The notes under the pieces are model-generated. The model worked only from the letters and a program-made list of their open reading frames with translations, ran no database searches and was not told where the DNA came from. A DNA stretch of 64,000 bases from Bathynomus jamesi (taxonomy: Eukaryota; Arthropoda; Malacostraca; Isopoda; Cirolanidae): the NCBI GenBank assembly GCA_023014485.1, contig JAJOZX010002356.1, positions 620,001-684,000 of the forward strand, written 5' to 3'. The position numbers and the translations under genes are program-made. Shown here piece after piece: positions 32,327-44,617 of the stretch. Position 1 is the first letter of the stretch; each line of letters starts with the position of its first letter.

Positions 32327-33795
32327 CCTTTTTTTTACGCAGGAAGGAAGGGCCAAGGGCGAATGCCCGCAAAAACGCTCTCTCCCACAGAAGAAGAAGA
32401 AAACCAAAATCAAGATCCAAAGTTTTCGAAATGCCTGGACACTGCGTTTGAAAGATTAGAGGTCATAAACAGGGGGAAAGATGGATTGAGGAAGACTGTT
32501 CCAGAGTTGACTTGTTGAGTGGGTGAAAAATTGAAAATACCGATTAACCCTTGCGTTAGAGAGTTGGACAGAAAAGGAATGATAATGTGTCGAAGCGGGA
32601 GAAATGAAGGGTGGATTCATCGGCATAGGAGTGGATAGGACAGGAAGTGCAACTTAAAAGACCATAAAAGGGAGAGAGAGTCAGTGACAGGGCAGAGCTC
32701 TGAGGAACACCACTTTAGCTTTAGGAGAAGAAAGGTGGCCATCTACAACCGCAGTTATAGATCGGCCAGAAAGGAAATTAGAGAGGAAGGCAAAGATAGA
32801 ACGATAGAAACCTAAGGAGGGTAGTTTGGAAATTAAGCATTTGTGACAGACTATCAAAAGCTTTAGATATGTCTAGTGCAATAGCAAACGTTTCACCGAA
32901 ATACCGAAAAGAGGATGACCAAGAGTCAGAGATATGCAAGAATATCGCCAGTAGAGCGTCCCTTGCGGAACTCATACTTTCGATCTGAAAGAACATTATG
33001 AGAAAGGAGGTTTAAAAATCTTCCTATTAAAGATAGATTAAAAATTTTTAGAAAGGCAAGAAATCAAACAAATTGGACGATAGTTGGAGGACTGAGAGGG
33101 TCAACCTTCTTTCGGACAGGTTGAATGAAAGCGAACTTCCAGCAGGAATGAAAAGTACCAGATGAAAGACAGATGAAAGAGTTTGCCAGGCAGGGTGTCA
33201 GCACAGAAGCACAGTTCTTGAGAACAACAGGAGGGACACCATCAGGACCGTACGCCTTCCTACAGTTGAGCCCAGAGAGGGCAGAAAAAACATCTTTGGA
33301 TCATATCGTTCAAGGTTGAGTTGGAGGCGAAAGTCTGAGCGAAGAGTTCAGCTTTATCAGAAGAGAAGACTGCAACAGCAGTCAGAATAGAAAAGAGGAG
33401 GGAAAGAAGAAGTTGCTGGAGAGGTTCTTAGCTAGGTGCCAGAAAGAGCGAGAAGAATTAAAATTAGATAGGTTTCACATTTTGTCTGATGAAGGAATTT
33501 TTTGGCGAGTTGAAGAACATATTTTGCACGATCCCAGGCAGAAATATCAGCTGAGTGAGTGGCGACGGTACCTTCTGAAACTCTTCTCTCTGTTGCGGAT
33601 AGCATTAGAACAAGCAAAGTTAAACCAAAGGCTTTTGCATCAGCAGTAGGTAAAGAATATGGAATGTACATCTCCATGCCCGAGAAAATTACCTCCGTGA
33701 TGCGCACAGCGCACTCGGAGAGCCCCCGGCCACAGAAGCAGTAATCATTCCATGGGAAATCACAGCAGCACTGCCTAAGGGCCTCCCAATCAGCG
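32327..33795 (-). pseudogene. Degenerate Jockey-like LINE, minus-strand copy, unit 2
   Basis: This is the uninterrupted version of the copy split in unit 1 and shows the empty I-element target AGGACAGGAAG once at 32637-32647. It is 5'-truncated at about 33795 and has the same internal deletion as unit 1. Minus-strand FAIALDISKAFDSLSQ near 32870 marks the reverse transcriptase. Confidence 0.83.
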
Positions 33796-35359
33796 GCACG
33801 GTATTAACTTTTTTACTCGATATCATCCCCCCAAAGTATGGCAGACCGGTTGTGAAACATCCTGTACAGTACATGGGGAGAATGACATGGGTACTTCTAA
33901 GTACGAAATAATAATTAGTGCCTGCTGAACAACAACAACAAAGCTTAAAAATCATCGATCAAGTTAATGATGATGCAACCATGAAATCGGCATCCATTAA
34001 CTAATCTACAGACAGTTTTAGTTTCAGTGGAAAAGATAAACGCTTAACTATTTTGGGGTTGTTTTTAATGAATCGGTTTTTTTATAACTCACATTCCCAA
34101 TATACGAAACATCTACTGTCACGGTTTCCGAATTTGAACAAAGTAAATTAAACTTAAATGAATAGTTTTATCCTAATTCGTAAATAGTAATAAGGTCTAT
34201 GTACTAAATCCGAAACTTCGTATATTCCACTGTTCTAAATTAGGATTTCCTTATTTCAAATTTACAGTATTTGAACACAATATCTTTATTTCAGAATTAC
34301 AATGAAATTTTTTATCCTATATTCAAGGCTCATCCATATCTCGTTTGTAATACTCGTACTCTGAAAATTTTCAGCTTTAAGAAACCATTTTTTTATGCAG
34401 GAAGGAGGGCCAAGGGCGAGTGCCCGCAAATTTGAAAGAAAACTACGATACTGATGGGGGGAAACTACAGGCCATTCAAAATAATCTAATAAACTTGGTC
34501 TGAATAAATTTGACATATATTTGTTGTGTGTACAAACGGTTGTAACATTTTATGAATGAATCTGGGGTTTAATGAGTGAGCGCTGATTAGTTGGTTGACT
34601 CACTGCCAAATGTCTTTAGAGCATAATTATTTCCATTCATCACTCTGGTTTACATATTACAGTACTTAGGAAGCATAACTGAATAATTAAATATAAATTC
34701 AAGGAAGGCATATATATTAAGGAGGAGAATGTCAATGAAGTGAATAAAAAGTGGTCTTGCAAAAACTAAAAAAAGACCTTCGGACGTGATGACAGTGTTC
34801 ATGGTATTGGCAAGCCTGTCATCCTGAACGAACTGAACAGAGCCGTTGGTAGCCATTATTGCGCCCTGAGCAAATTACAAATCGATTCATTTATTTATTT
34901 ACATTTAATATTGAACATAGATTCAGATATTATTTTGTGTTGTATATATATATCAGGTTTTTGCTCTGTTTTTGTTACATCAATGCTTAGAATATCTTCC
35001 AATTGGCAAATGGACAACAGCTGAATGGATACTACTGGTATGGTATTGTTATATCCGGAGCAAATGCTATTTCTAGATCAGCAACACTGATATAGTAATA
35101 AACAGTCACCGAGAGAAATATTATTTAGAAATGAAGACTATTTTATATCGAGGCAGCATCATAAATGCATATAATTGTTTTGTTGTATGTTACAACTTAA
35201 GTGTTGAACCACTGCAGCTGTGACTCTTGGCGGTCTCTCACCTCAAAGGAGAGAATTACAGAAAATATATCTATTACAGTGATTCATATCAATAAACATA
35301 GAGCCATTTAAACGATGATATTTGACAATTTTTAAAAGGTGTTACACATTCATAATTAT

Positions 35360-35951
35360 TGTTAGAAAATCTAGAAGAGGAAGAACCATTGTTGTCCCAA
35401 GGCGATATGATGACTAAGCTGATTGATGCAGCATTGCTTGTATATATTAAGTTAAGGTGTATATATATCCATCTCATAATTGTAAGGTTAGTGAAAAATT
35501 CACTTAATTTAGAGCTAGCATTTTTGGGCTCTTGTGGCATCAGTGTTTGGGACGCTGGTGGCATCATTTTGGGGCGCTGCGCGTCTTTTCTACTCGTTTG
35601 TGGGATGTCGTACGTGCAGGGTGTGGTCTGATAGAGAGCTCTTGCAATTCAGTTTGGTTGTTTAGATACAAGATTGTTGCATCGTGCAATAGTCCAGGTT
35701 GCGTTGTTGTTGCAAGGTTGAGAAAGAAGACCATAAATAGTACCCCTTTTGTGTTTATATTAAATTCATGTAACTAAGGTCTAAGGTAGGCCCGCATCGA
35801 GTCATCAACCCTGAGGTAGGACCTAATAGGATCTCAAATCCGTAAGTTTTAATTTTAGTTTAACTTGGGCTGTAGGTAGAACTGGCCCTTTAGAATTTGG
35901 CAGTTCACGGCTCAGCTGGGATTTTCAACCCAACAAATAAATAAAATAACA
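35360..35951 (+). repeat. 5' LTR of the BEL/Pao element
   Basis: The LTR is 592 bp and starts TGTTAGAAAATC and ends AATAAAATAACA, with the usual TG...CA borders. It matches the 3' LTR with about nine differences, all in the last 170 bp or so. AATAAA near the end is a plausible polyadenylation signal. Confidence 0.95.
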
Positions 35952-35968
35952 TGGTCCTTCAGAACCGG
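35952..35968 (+). promoter_or_regulatory. Primer-binding site of the BEL/Pao element
   Basis: TGGTCCTTCAGAACCGG directly follows the 5' LTR. The TGG start pairs with the CCA end of a tRNA, as expected for minus-strand priming. I cannot name the tRNA from memory. Confidence 0.75.
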
Positions 35969-36062
35969 ATTCTACCCCAAGACTGAGTCAGTGACTATTT
36001 TTCGGCAAAGTTCTGATTGTGCAAATTGTAGCCCAAGTTAGGCCTAGACGGGTTGAGTATTA

Positions 36063-36320
36063 TTGAGTTAAGGTCCCAGAGTAGAAAGTTTGGTCGCCCA
36101 ATTGCGAAACTTGGCCAGTCGTCTGTCGTTGTTTTGGCCTACATTTTACCGGTTTGGTTAATTTTGGGTTATTTTTGAATTAAGGTCCCAGGGTAGAAAG
36201 TTTGGTTGCCCAATTGCGAAACTTGGCTAGTCGTCTGTCGTTGTTTTTGGCCTACATTTTACCGGTTTGGTTAATTTTGGGTTATTATTGAATTAAGGTC
36301 CTGGGGTGGAAAATTTGGTA
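36063..36320 (+). repeat. Tandem repeat of about 113 bp in the BEL/Pao leader
   Basis: Two full copies and part of a third begin at AAGGTCC near 36070, 36182 and 36295. Each carries TAGAAAGTTTGG or a variant and, in the full copies, GGCCTACATTTTACCGG. The repeats lie between the primer-binding site and gag. No function is visible. Confidence 0.85.
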
Positions 36321-36460
36321 TTCCATACTGGTGGTTGGTTAGTACCCCACCCAGCAATTCAGTTTATTTGAAAGTAAAATTTGCGTTTGATCAGTTTGGT
36401 TAAGTATTTCTGCCAATTCAGCTCTTTTGGCATTGAGCCCAATTGTTGTTTGCATTGAAG

Positions 36461-37494
36461 ATGAGTGCATCTGAATTGAACAAATTTATAAAAAGGAGAA
36501 GCGCCTACAAAAGTCTAATTACAAAGGTCATTGCCACTATAGATTCTGCCATAGAGCAAGAGGATTTACGCTTAGTGACTGCGCAGCTTTCCATATTAGA
36601 AACTAAAAAGGTTGCTCTAAGTGAGGTAAATGTTAAAATTGAGGCTCTTATAGAAGAGGATGAAATAGAAAATAACATAATTTACTTTGAAGAGATTATT
36701 GATGATATAATTAAAGTAGGCCTCCGAGCAAAAGAGTTTAGCAGCTCAGTACAGTTAGAGACCAGGTCTAATAATGAAACACAACACTCGACAAATGATG
36801 TTTGTGAAGTTAAGGTTAACAGATCTGTAGTTCAATTACCGAGGCTTGTACTCAAACCATTTTTGGGAGTATTCAGGAATGGCAAGGATGGGCAGACAGT
36901 TTTCAATCAGCAGTTCATTCTAGTCAAGTGTTAAGTGCCGTGGAGAAGTTTAATTATTTGCAGTCCCTCTTGGAAGGGGAGGCAGCAAAGACTATAGCAG
37001 GATTAGCATTAACAGAGGCTAATTATAATGTGGCTTGGGATATATTAAAGAAACGGTTTGGTAAGCCAGAGATCTTAATTAAAAGCCACCTCCGTGCACT
37101 TTTAGCTATACCTCCTGTTAATAATCCTAATAGTGTCAAGGAGTTACGGCAGTTATATGATGAATTTGAAATTAGAACTAGGTCCCTGGATAACTTGGGT
37201 GTAGGAATGGAAAGGTATGGTATAATGTTGGTTCCTACACTGGAGTCTAAATTGCCTAGCTCAATTTTGCTTGAATTAAGTAGGGGACACTCTACAGAAC
37301 ATGTGTACATCCCCCTTCAGCAGATGTTAAGTCTTTTAGGCACAGAATTAGCAAGACGAGAGGGAATTGAGTTTGCACAGTGGGATGGTAAACAAGGGGA
37401 CAAAGGCAGGCACAGCACCAAAGTTTCCACAAAAAGGAATAACCCAGGTACAGTGTCAGCTCTACTGTACATGCATCCTCTGAGAATAAATTAA
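36461..37494 (+). pseudogene. BEL/Pao gag region
   Basis: The ATG at 36461 starts MSASELNKFIKRRSAYKS, a coiled-coil-like N-terminus typical of BEL/Pao gag. A frame change near 36890-36930 is followed by the DUF1759-like part (VEKFNYLQSLLEGEAAKTI, then NYNVAWDILKKRFGKP). It assembles the particle in relatives. The frame changes again near 37490 just before the zinc knuckles. Confidence 0.85.
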
Positions 37495-38183
37495 AGGGAA
37501 TCAAGGAATGCATATTTTGCGAAGGCAACCACAAGTCATATAAATGTGAGGTGGCTGAGGCATTACCCTTTGAGGAGAGAAAGGATAGGGTAACTAAGTC
37601 CACAGCATGTTTTAAATGTTTTTTGAAAGGTCACAGAGCAAGGTTTTGTAAGTTTAAAATTTTGTGCAAAAAATGTCATGGTAGGCATCAGCCATTATTG
37701 TGTGAACACACTCCTAGTAGGCCTACCCCAGAAGTAGAGACATCAGTGGCACATGCCACTGCTATGCAAGGGAGTACAAGTAAAGGGGGATTATTGCAAA
37801 CAACTGCAGCCTTATTAATTGGGAATGAGGGAGAAGCTACTGTAAGAGTGTTGTTTGATAGTGGTAGCCAGTGTAGTTTTATTAAGACCAGAATTTCCAG
37901 AAAATTGAAGTTTAAAGAACTTAAGAGGGAAAATTTAAGAATTTCTGAGTTTGGGGGTTCCGTTCAAAACCGAACCAAATTTAAGAAGGTAGAAGTTCTG
38001 GTTAAAGGGTTGTTACCGCAAAGTCCCACTATCAAGGTCCAAGCTGTAGAGATTGAGGAACTTTGTGCTCCAGTCACTACTTGTTTAGATATGGCATGTG
38101 TCCAAGAATTGCAAGTTAAAGGAATTAATTTGGGCAATAATAAGTTTGAAGGAACAGAAGATATGTCTTTTGATTGGAGCTGA
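37495..38183 (+). pseudogene. BEL/Pao zinc knuckles and aspartic protease
   Basis: Cysteine/histidine clusters CIFCEGNHKSYKC (about 37510) and CFKCFLKGHRARFC (about 37610) are nucleic-acid-binding knuckles, followed by a further C-x2-C-H-C group. The protease active site is the DSG in VRVLFDSGSQCSFIKTRI (about 37845). The frame breaks near 38165 before the conserved GADYYWDF string. Confidence 0.87.
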
Positions 38184-40514
38184 CTATTATTGGGACTTCA
38201 TCACTGGTAATATTGTCCGCACATCTCGAGGCCCGGTAGCTATTGAAAGTAAGCTAGGCTGGATGCTACATGGTAGTTATTGCAATGAAATGGAAGTTAA
38301 GGCTCTTTTTGTTAAGATTGAGGAGAACAGCCATGGTCTGGAAAGGCATTTGAAAGCGTTTTGGGAACTTGAATCTATTGGCATAAAGGACAAACAGGCA
38401 AGTACAGTGAACAATGATGTTTTAGAGCAATTTGAAAAAGGGATTGGGTTTAGAGATGGTTGCTATGAAGTTGGCCTACCATGGAAGGATTCTTGCAAAC
38501 CCGGTTCAAACCTTCAGCTAGCTAATCGGAGGTTGGAGACTTCATTGTACAGGCTAAGAAAAAATGAGGAGTTGTTAATTGAATACAATGAGGCCATCCT
38601 AAGTTATGTAAGGGAGGGCTATGCTGAAAGGGTGCAAGGTGAGCTGGTGAGCCAGGAGGCACATTATCTGCCACACCATGCAGTGGTACGGCGAGACAAA
38701 ACTACCACCAAACTGAGGGTAGTTTTTGATGGCTCAGCCAAGGACAAAGGTGGTGTGTCCTTGAATGACTGTTTGGATGCTGGGCCAAATTTAAATGCAG
38801 ATTTATTTTCCTTGTTACTGAGATTCAGGTTTGGTAGAGTAGCATTGACTGCAGATGTGAAGCAAGCCTTTTTGCGGATAAAGTTAAAACCAGAGGACAG
38901 AGATGCAGTAAGGTATCTGTGGGTGGATACGAAAGACTTGTTGGAAAATGAACCTAAGTTCAAGCATATAGAATGAAGTCAGTGTTGTTTGGCCTCAGCT
39001 CTAGTCCATTTCTGTTGGCAGCTACTATGCAGTACCATTTTAAGAAATATTCTGAAGTCTATCCTAACACTATTGAACACATAAGGAAAAATTTTTATGT
39101 TGATGATTTGCTGTGTTCCGTGGATAATACAGAAATGGCTAAACAGATATTCATGGAGGCTAGAGCTATAATGAGGGAGGCTGGCATGGAGCTTAGAAAA
39201 TGGCAGACCAATCATTCGCAATTACAAGAGTTTATGAGTCATTCCTGTGTAGTACCTGATGCAGCAGAAAGTATTGAGGATTCTGGTATTAAGGAGTTGT
39301 GGGCAATAGACGCAAAGGTGCTAGGCATTGTTTGGCAGCAAGATGATGATTTGTTTACCTTCAATGGGAAATCTTTAGTAGAGCTGGCTGAGAATGAGAC
39401 AAGGTGGACAAAACGTACAGCTCTTAGTTTGGCTTCAAAGGTCTTTGATCCTCTTGGATTCCTGGCTCCATTTGTGATAAGGTCAAAAATTTGGTTTCAG
39501 AGCCTCTGGGAAATTGGACTTGGTTGGGACCAAGAGTTACCTGATCATATGGTGGTAAGGTGGAAATATTGGTTCAAAGAATTGGCACATCTTGGAGACA
39601 TTGAAATCCCAAGATGGTACTTTGGAGAGTTGAACCAGAGTCCAGACAATTTGGAGCTGCACATCTTTTGTGATGCAAGTGAGGAAGCCTATGCAACTTG
39701 TATTTATATTAGAGGCACATTGCAAGAGGAAGTAAGTTGCAGGTTGGTTGCTGCAAAGAGCAGAGTAGCACCTTTGAAAAGGCTTTCTGTTCCAAGGTTG
39801 GAATTGATGGGTGCCGTTATTGCTAGTCGGCTTGCAGTTACAGTGCAAAAGTCTTTGGCCCTCTATGAAATTCCAAGCTATTATTGGACAGACTCCACTA
39901 TAGTTTGGCACTGGTTAAGAAGTCAGGCAAGGAAATGGAAACCATTTGTTGCCAATAGGGTGGAGGAAATTCAAGCGCACACAGATCCCAAGCAATGGAA
40001 GCATTGTCCAGGCACCCAAAACCCCGCTGATTTACCAACACGAGGAATTTCAGTGAAAGATCTTGCACAGTCAAGTTTGTGGTGGAATGGGCCAGAGTGG
40101 CTAAAACTTGGAAGTGAAAACTGGCCTTCTAATCAGCCTATTGTAGGAGAATGCCAGGCTGAAGAAGCATGCGTGAGTGAGGTGAGAAAATGCGCTGTGA
40201 ACAGTTGTCAAGTTATGCAGCAGGACCCCATATTGAGGCTTGAGGACATTAGCAGTCTGAAAAGACTGTTAAGAGTGACAGCATGGGTATATAGATTTAC
40301 CAACATTATTAAGGGAGAAACAAGAAGGGAAGGAATTCTGAACAGTAATGAGATTCAGCAAGCCAGGAAATACTGGGTGGTATATATGCAGAAGGAAAAA
40401 ATTGGTGGGAAGAGAATTGCTCACCAGCCATCCATTACAGGTTCTACCAACACATTCTGCGCTCAAGGGTTTGGATGTGTTTTTGGATCAGGATTTATTG
40501 AGAGTAGGAGGTAG
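38098..40514 (+). pseudogene. BEL/Pao reverse transcriptase and RNase H
   Basis: The reverse transcriptase shows LRVVFDGSAKDKGGVSLND, the catalytic-Asp string TADVKQAFLRIKL (about 38848), FGLSSSPFLLAAT and NFYVDDLLCSVD, the YVDD box (about 39090). The RNase H part has HIFCDASEEAYATCIYI (about 39660), RLELMGAVIASRL and YYWTDSTIVWHWL. One break at 38976/38973 splits the reverse transcriptase, with a short stretch apparently missing. Confidence 0.9.
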
Positions 40515-41803
40515 ACTACAGTTTTCTGGGCTTCCAGAGGAGAAAAGACATCCAATTTTGCTACCTTCTGGGGGTACTTTGTGGACCTTTTGATCCTGGA
40601 TACTCATCATAAGCTGTTACATGCTGGAGTTAGAGAAGTGATAATAGAGATTAGACAACAATTTTGGATTCCCAAAATTAGACAAGTAGTAAAAAAGGTC
40701 TTGCATAAATGTGTGGTTTGCAAGCGTTGGAGTGCAAAGCCTTATTATGAAAAGGTGGCTCCACTTCCAAGAGAACGGTGTGTCTATACTGCCCCATTTG
40801 ATGTAGTGGGAGTAGACTTTGCAGGGCCAGTCTATGTGTATGAGCGAGGGGTCTAACAAAGGTTATATATGTCTTTTCACCTGTGCTACCACCAGAGCAA
40901 TCCATTTGGAGTTGGTAAGCAACTTAAGTAGTGATGTATTTCTTTTGGCCTTATAAAGGTTTGTGAACAGAAGGGGTTTCCCAAATAAAATCATATCGGA
41001 TAATGCAAAAACCTTCAAAAAGGCTGCAAAGGAACTCCAAGAAATTTGGTCCTTGCTAAAAGAGGAAGGATTCCAATCCTACTTTTCACACCAAGGGGTA
41101 CAGTGGGAGTTTATTGTTGAGAGAGCACCATGGTGGGGAGGATTTTGGAAAGGCTAGTGAGAAGTGTAAAGTGTCCATTAAAGAAACTTTTAGCTAATGC
41201 TCATTTGAGCAAAGAAGAATTCTCTACTGTTTTATGTGAAGTAGAAGCAATGGTGAACAGTAGGCCTATCACTTTTGTTTACAACAGTATGCAGGATGCA
41301 GAGCCATTGACACCAAATTATTTTCTTTGTGGTAAATGATTAACATCAAGCCCCAGTGTGCCAGAAGACTTGCAGCCTATCCGACACTCAAGGAGAGTTA
41401 ACCAGACGGTTCAGGTACCTTGAAGAGCTACAAGATCAGTTATGGAAGAGGTGGCAGATGGAATACTTGCCAGAACTCAATTATTACCCATCAGGAAAGG
41501 TAAAGGGCTCCAATGCAAATTGTATCAAGGTGGGAGAAGTGGTAATGATTGGGGATGAAAGACCAAGGCAATGCTGGAAGCTTGGCATAATTGAAGGGTT
41601 GTTTGTTGGCAAAGACAATTTAGTTAGGTCTGCACTGGTAAAGACTTCAGGAGGAAAGTTAGAGAGACCTATACAAAAACTCTATGCTTTAGAAATCAGC
41701 AAAAACACAGATAGTCAAGATGAAACATTTGAGTTACAGCCTCATGGAGAAGGCTTGGCTACCTTGCAGAAGGTAACGACAACAATGCCTCTTCGGTGGG
41801 GAG
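40515..41803 (+). pseudogene. BEL/Pao integrase and C-terminal domain
   Basis: Histidine and cysteine positions of the zinc domain appear in HHKLLHAGVREVI and HKCVVCKRW. The catalytic D,D,E are visible in VVGVDFAGPV (about 40800), IISDNAKTFKKA (about 40993) and ERAPWWGGFW (about 41120). A DUF5641-like tail follows (QMEYLPELNYYPSG to LYALEI). Stops or shifts occur near 40510-40590, 40855, 40955, 41155 and 41340. Inserting viral-type cDNA into the genome would be its job; this copy cannot do it. Confidence 0.87.
41795..41803 (+). promoter_or_regulatory. Polypurine tract of the BEL/Pao element
   Basis: GGTGGGGAG lies directly before the 3' LTR, where plus-strand synthesis is primed. One T interrupts the purines. 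Confidence 0.65.
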
Positions 41804-42396
41804 TGTTAGAAAATCTAGAAGAGGAAGAACCATTGTTGTCCCAAGGCGATATGATGACTAAGCTGATTGATGCAGCATTGCTTGTATATATTAAGTTAAG
41901 GTGTATATATATCCATCTCATAATTGTAAGGTTAGTGAAAAATTCACTTAATTTAGAGCTAGCATTTTTGGGCTCTTGTGGCATCAGTGTTTGGGACGCT
42001 GGTGGCATCATTTTGGGGCGCTGCGCGTCTTTTCTACTCGTTTGTGGGATGTCGTACGTGCAGGGTGTGGTCTGATAGAGAGCTCTTGCAATTCAGTTTG
42101 GTTGTTTAGATACAAGATTGTTGCATCGTGCAATAGTCCAGGTTGCGTTGTTGTTGCAAGGTTGAGAAAGAAGACCATAAATAGTACCCCTTTTGTGTTT
42201 ATATTAAATTCATGTAACTAAGGTCTAAGTTAGGCCAGCATCGAGTCAGCAACCCTGAGGTAGGACCCCTTTAGGATCTCAAATCCGTAAGTTTTAATTT
42301 TAGCTTAACTTGGGCTGTAGGTAGAACTGGCCCTTTAGAATTTGGCCGTTCACGGCTCAGCTGGGATTTTGAACCCAACAAATAAATAAAATAACA
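41804..42396 (+). repeat. 3' LTR of the BEL/Pao element
   Basis: The LTR is 593 bp with the same TGTTAG and AATAACA borders as the 5' LTR. An open frame crosses into it from the integrase region, which is coincidental. Confidence 0.95.
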
Positions 42397-42440
42397 ATTA
42401 TCATTGTATTTGAGAGATATTTTATACATGAACACAAATT

Positions 42441-42740
42441 TAATATCTTGTCCAGCCACCGATGTTGTCTATGACTTCTTGCAGTCGATGTGGTACAAAA
42501 ACATGATTATATACCAGCTGTTGATTCCTCCTCAGCACCTTCCACTCACTAAATGTGTGTTATAAAAGCTGGTTCGTTGTTCGTTTCTCCGCTGGTTCCC
42601 ACACATTTACAATATTGGCCCATATATTCATGATGGGATTCATATCACAACCCTTACTTGGCCAATCCAGAAGGTCGATATTTCTTTGCTCAGAGAACCA
42701 GCGTGTGACGATCCGTCTCTATAATTCTCCTCGTGGTGTA
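42441..42740 (-). pseudogene. Tc1-like transposase C-terminal remnant, unit 2
   Basis: This is the paralogue of 22695-23000, with the CDMNPI and GGWTRY regions conserved. Stops interrupt it. It lies just outside the BEL target duplication. Confidence 0.72.
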
Positions 42741-44079
42741 GCTGTTCGTCATTTGTAACACTGCGACGAAGACCTAAACAGTAAAACGGTCTAACTCGAA
42801 AAAACAATTTTTCACAAAACAAACACTAAAAAAAAACAATTTTCATGAATTCCTTTTTACCCCCGGGAAATGTCAAAATTACTCCAACTCTGGGACCCGC
42901 TGTGCTACACAGACCATCACATACTTACAAAGTCGAGCATATATCTGTGGCAGTGTTTATCAACCTTTTCTAGTTCGAGGGACCCGTAAGCAACATGTAA
43001 GATATTGTGGAACCCAGGTATTCTCGATCCATCTATTCCCCTTCGTTTTGCAAGCAAAATGATGGAAAACTATGCAATAAACCAATTACATGTCGTTACA
43101 AACAAATACAATACATTATTCACTGCTTGTTACGAACTACCCTTTTATTTCCATTCTTAGTTCAATCTATATATTCTGAACTACTGGGCGTCAGTATGTT
43201 GTTAAATATTTATTACACAACATATCAGAACCCTAAATGTTTTTTCGCTGAACCCCGGTAGAAAATGATGTATGGGTTAGTGGATATTTTCGCTCATCTA
43301 TTGTTCTGTTGGCAATTCTAACGACGCTTTAGGTAAAGCCATAATATAGAAAACTCGGATAGTACTCTTGCAAGTGTGTGAGAGACACGACAATGCAATA
43401 TATTGGCGTTAAGTTGCATTCAACCAATAAGTCTTATCTGGGAGATGGTAAATTGAACATGTTGACAATGTTTAACACGTGTTGTTGCATTGCTTGTTTT
43501 GCGTTACAGTGTTTATTCATTGAAATGTCGATTAAATAGAGAATTACAGGCTTGCCGATATCATGAACACTGTCATCACGTATTATGGTTTTTATTTATA
43601 GAATATACAAGAACATCGTTTTATTCACGTAATTAACATTTCCTTTGTTAATATATACCCTTCTTGAATTTATATTTAATTATTCATTTATCTTTCCTTA
43701 GTAATATGTAAATCAGAGTGATGAATGGAAATAATTATGTTCTGAAGACATTTGGCAATGACTCAAGAGCTGGCACGTCACATCATTCATAAAATGTTAC
43801 AAACCGTTTATAGTACACACAGATATATGCCAGGTGTCGCCATCTGTTCTCAAGAGTGTCCTACGAATAATGAGCGCAACTATACATTAATTAAGGTGTA
43901 CATATTATAATTGTGGGAGAGTGTATGTAATGTAAGCTTAGTAAAATGAGGTTTGGCTCATCTTTGCGATTGAAAGGATACTGCGATGACGCGCAATGAG
44001 CATCCAAAATCCTAAAAGGCGGGAAAACGCGAGTGCAATGATGCGGAGGTGATGTCACATGACTCCGAGGTTGTAGGTA

Positions 44080-44549
44080 CCGAGTGATTACATTTGATCT
44101 TCCCGATTTTAAAACATTTACTTTGAAAAAACTAACAAAGCTACAGCGAAAGGCAAGATACAAATAAAGAGAACTCAAAAAGTTTTATTTACAAGCGACT
44201 GAAGTTCAATATGAGCTCCTTTTGTGGCTCTGCAGATCTCAAAGTGGTATTCTGTTTCCCTCCATATATTTTGTAATATATCATACTGAACTTTTCCAAC
44301 AGCCTCACGTATAAATTCCTTCAAATGTTCCAAAGTTGTTGCCATTGGTGGAACAAAAACTTCATTTTTGACAGACCCAAAGGAAGAAGTCAAAGGGGGA
44401 TTAGATCAGGCGAACGAGCCGGCCAAGGAATGGGCCCCCCACGCCCGATCCAACGATCAGGCAATTGCTCATTCAGGAATGTTGTAACCTCAATAGGAGC
44501 CACAAAAGGAGCTTGTAAATACAATCGAGTTCTTCTTTATTTGTATATC
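44080..44549. mobile_element. Mariner/Tc1-type MITE, unit 2, right end deleted
   Basis: The left TIR and the transposase tail (minus strand, 44175-44393) match unit 1. The right TIR and about 70 bp beyond it are missing through a 143-bp deletion at a TCT microhomology. Confidence 0.85.
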
Positions 44550-44617
44550 TGTAGTTCTATAATTTACGAGGTAAATTTGAACCAATCTGTACTAAAATAC
44601 GAGTAAGGCAACCATAC

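Larger units (their letters stand above)
35360..42396 (+). mobile_element. BEL/Pao LTR retrotransposon
   Basis: The element is 7037 bp with two LTRs and an exact 5-bp target duplication ATTAT (35355-35359 and 42397-42401). Unit 1 has the empty site at 22644-22648. Internal order is leader, gag, zinc knuckles, aspartic protease, reverse transcriptase, RNase H and integrase, ending in a DUF5641-like tail. That order and the DUF1759/DUF1758/A17 character are those of BEL/Pao. No envelope gene is present. At least seven frame disruptions make this copy non-autonomous. Confidence 0.95.

Noticed and set aside
35952..35968. tRNA gene or fragment
   Set aside because: It is a 17-nt primer-binding site only. 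I found no cloverleaf-type tRNA sequence anywhere in the window.
41356..42075. Envelope-like ORF at the end of the BEL element
   Set aside because: The frame is the DUF5641-like integrase tail read through into the 3' LTR; no signal peptide or membrane segment pattern of an envelope was seen.
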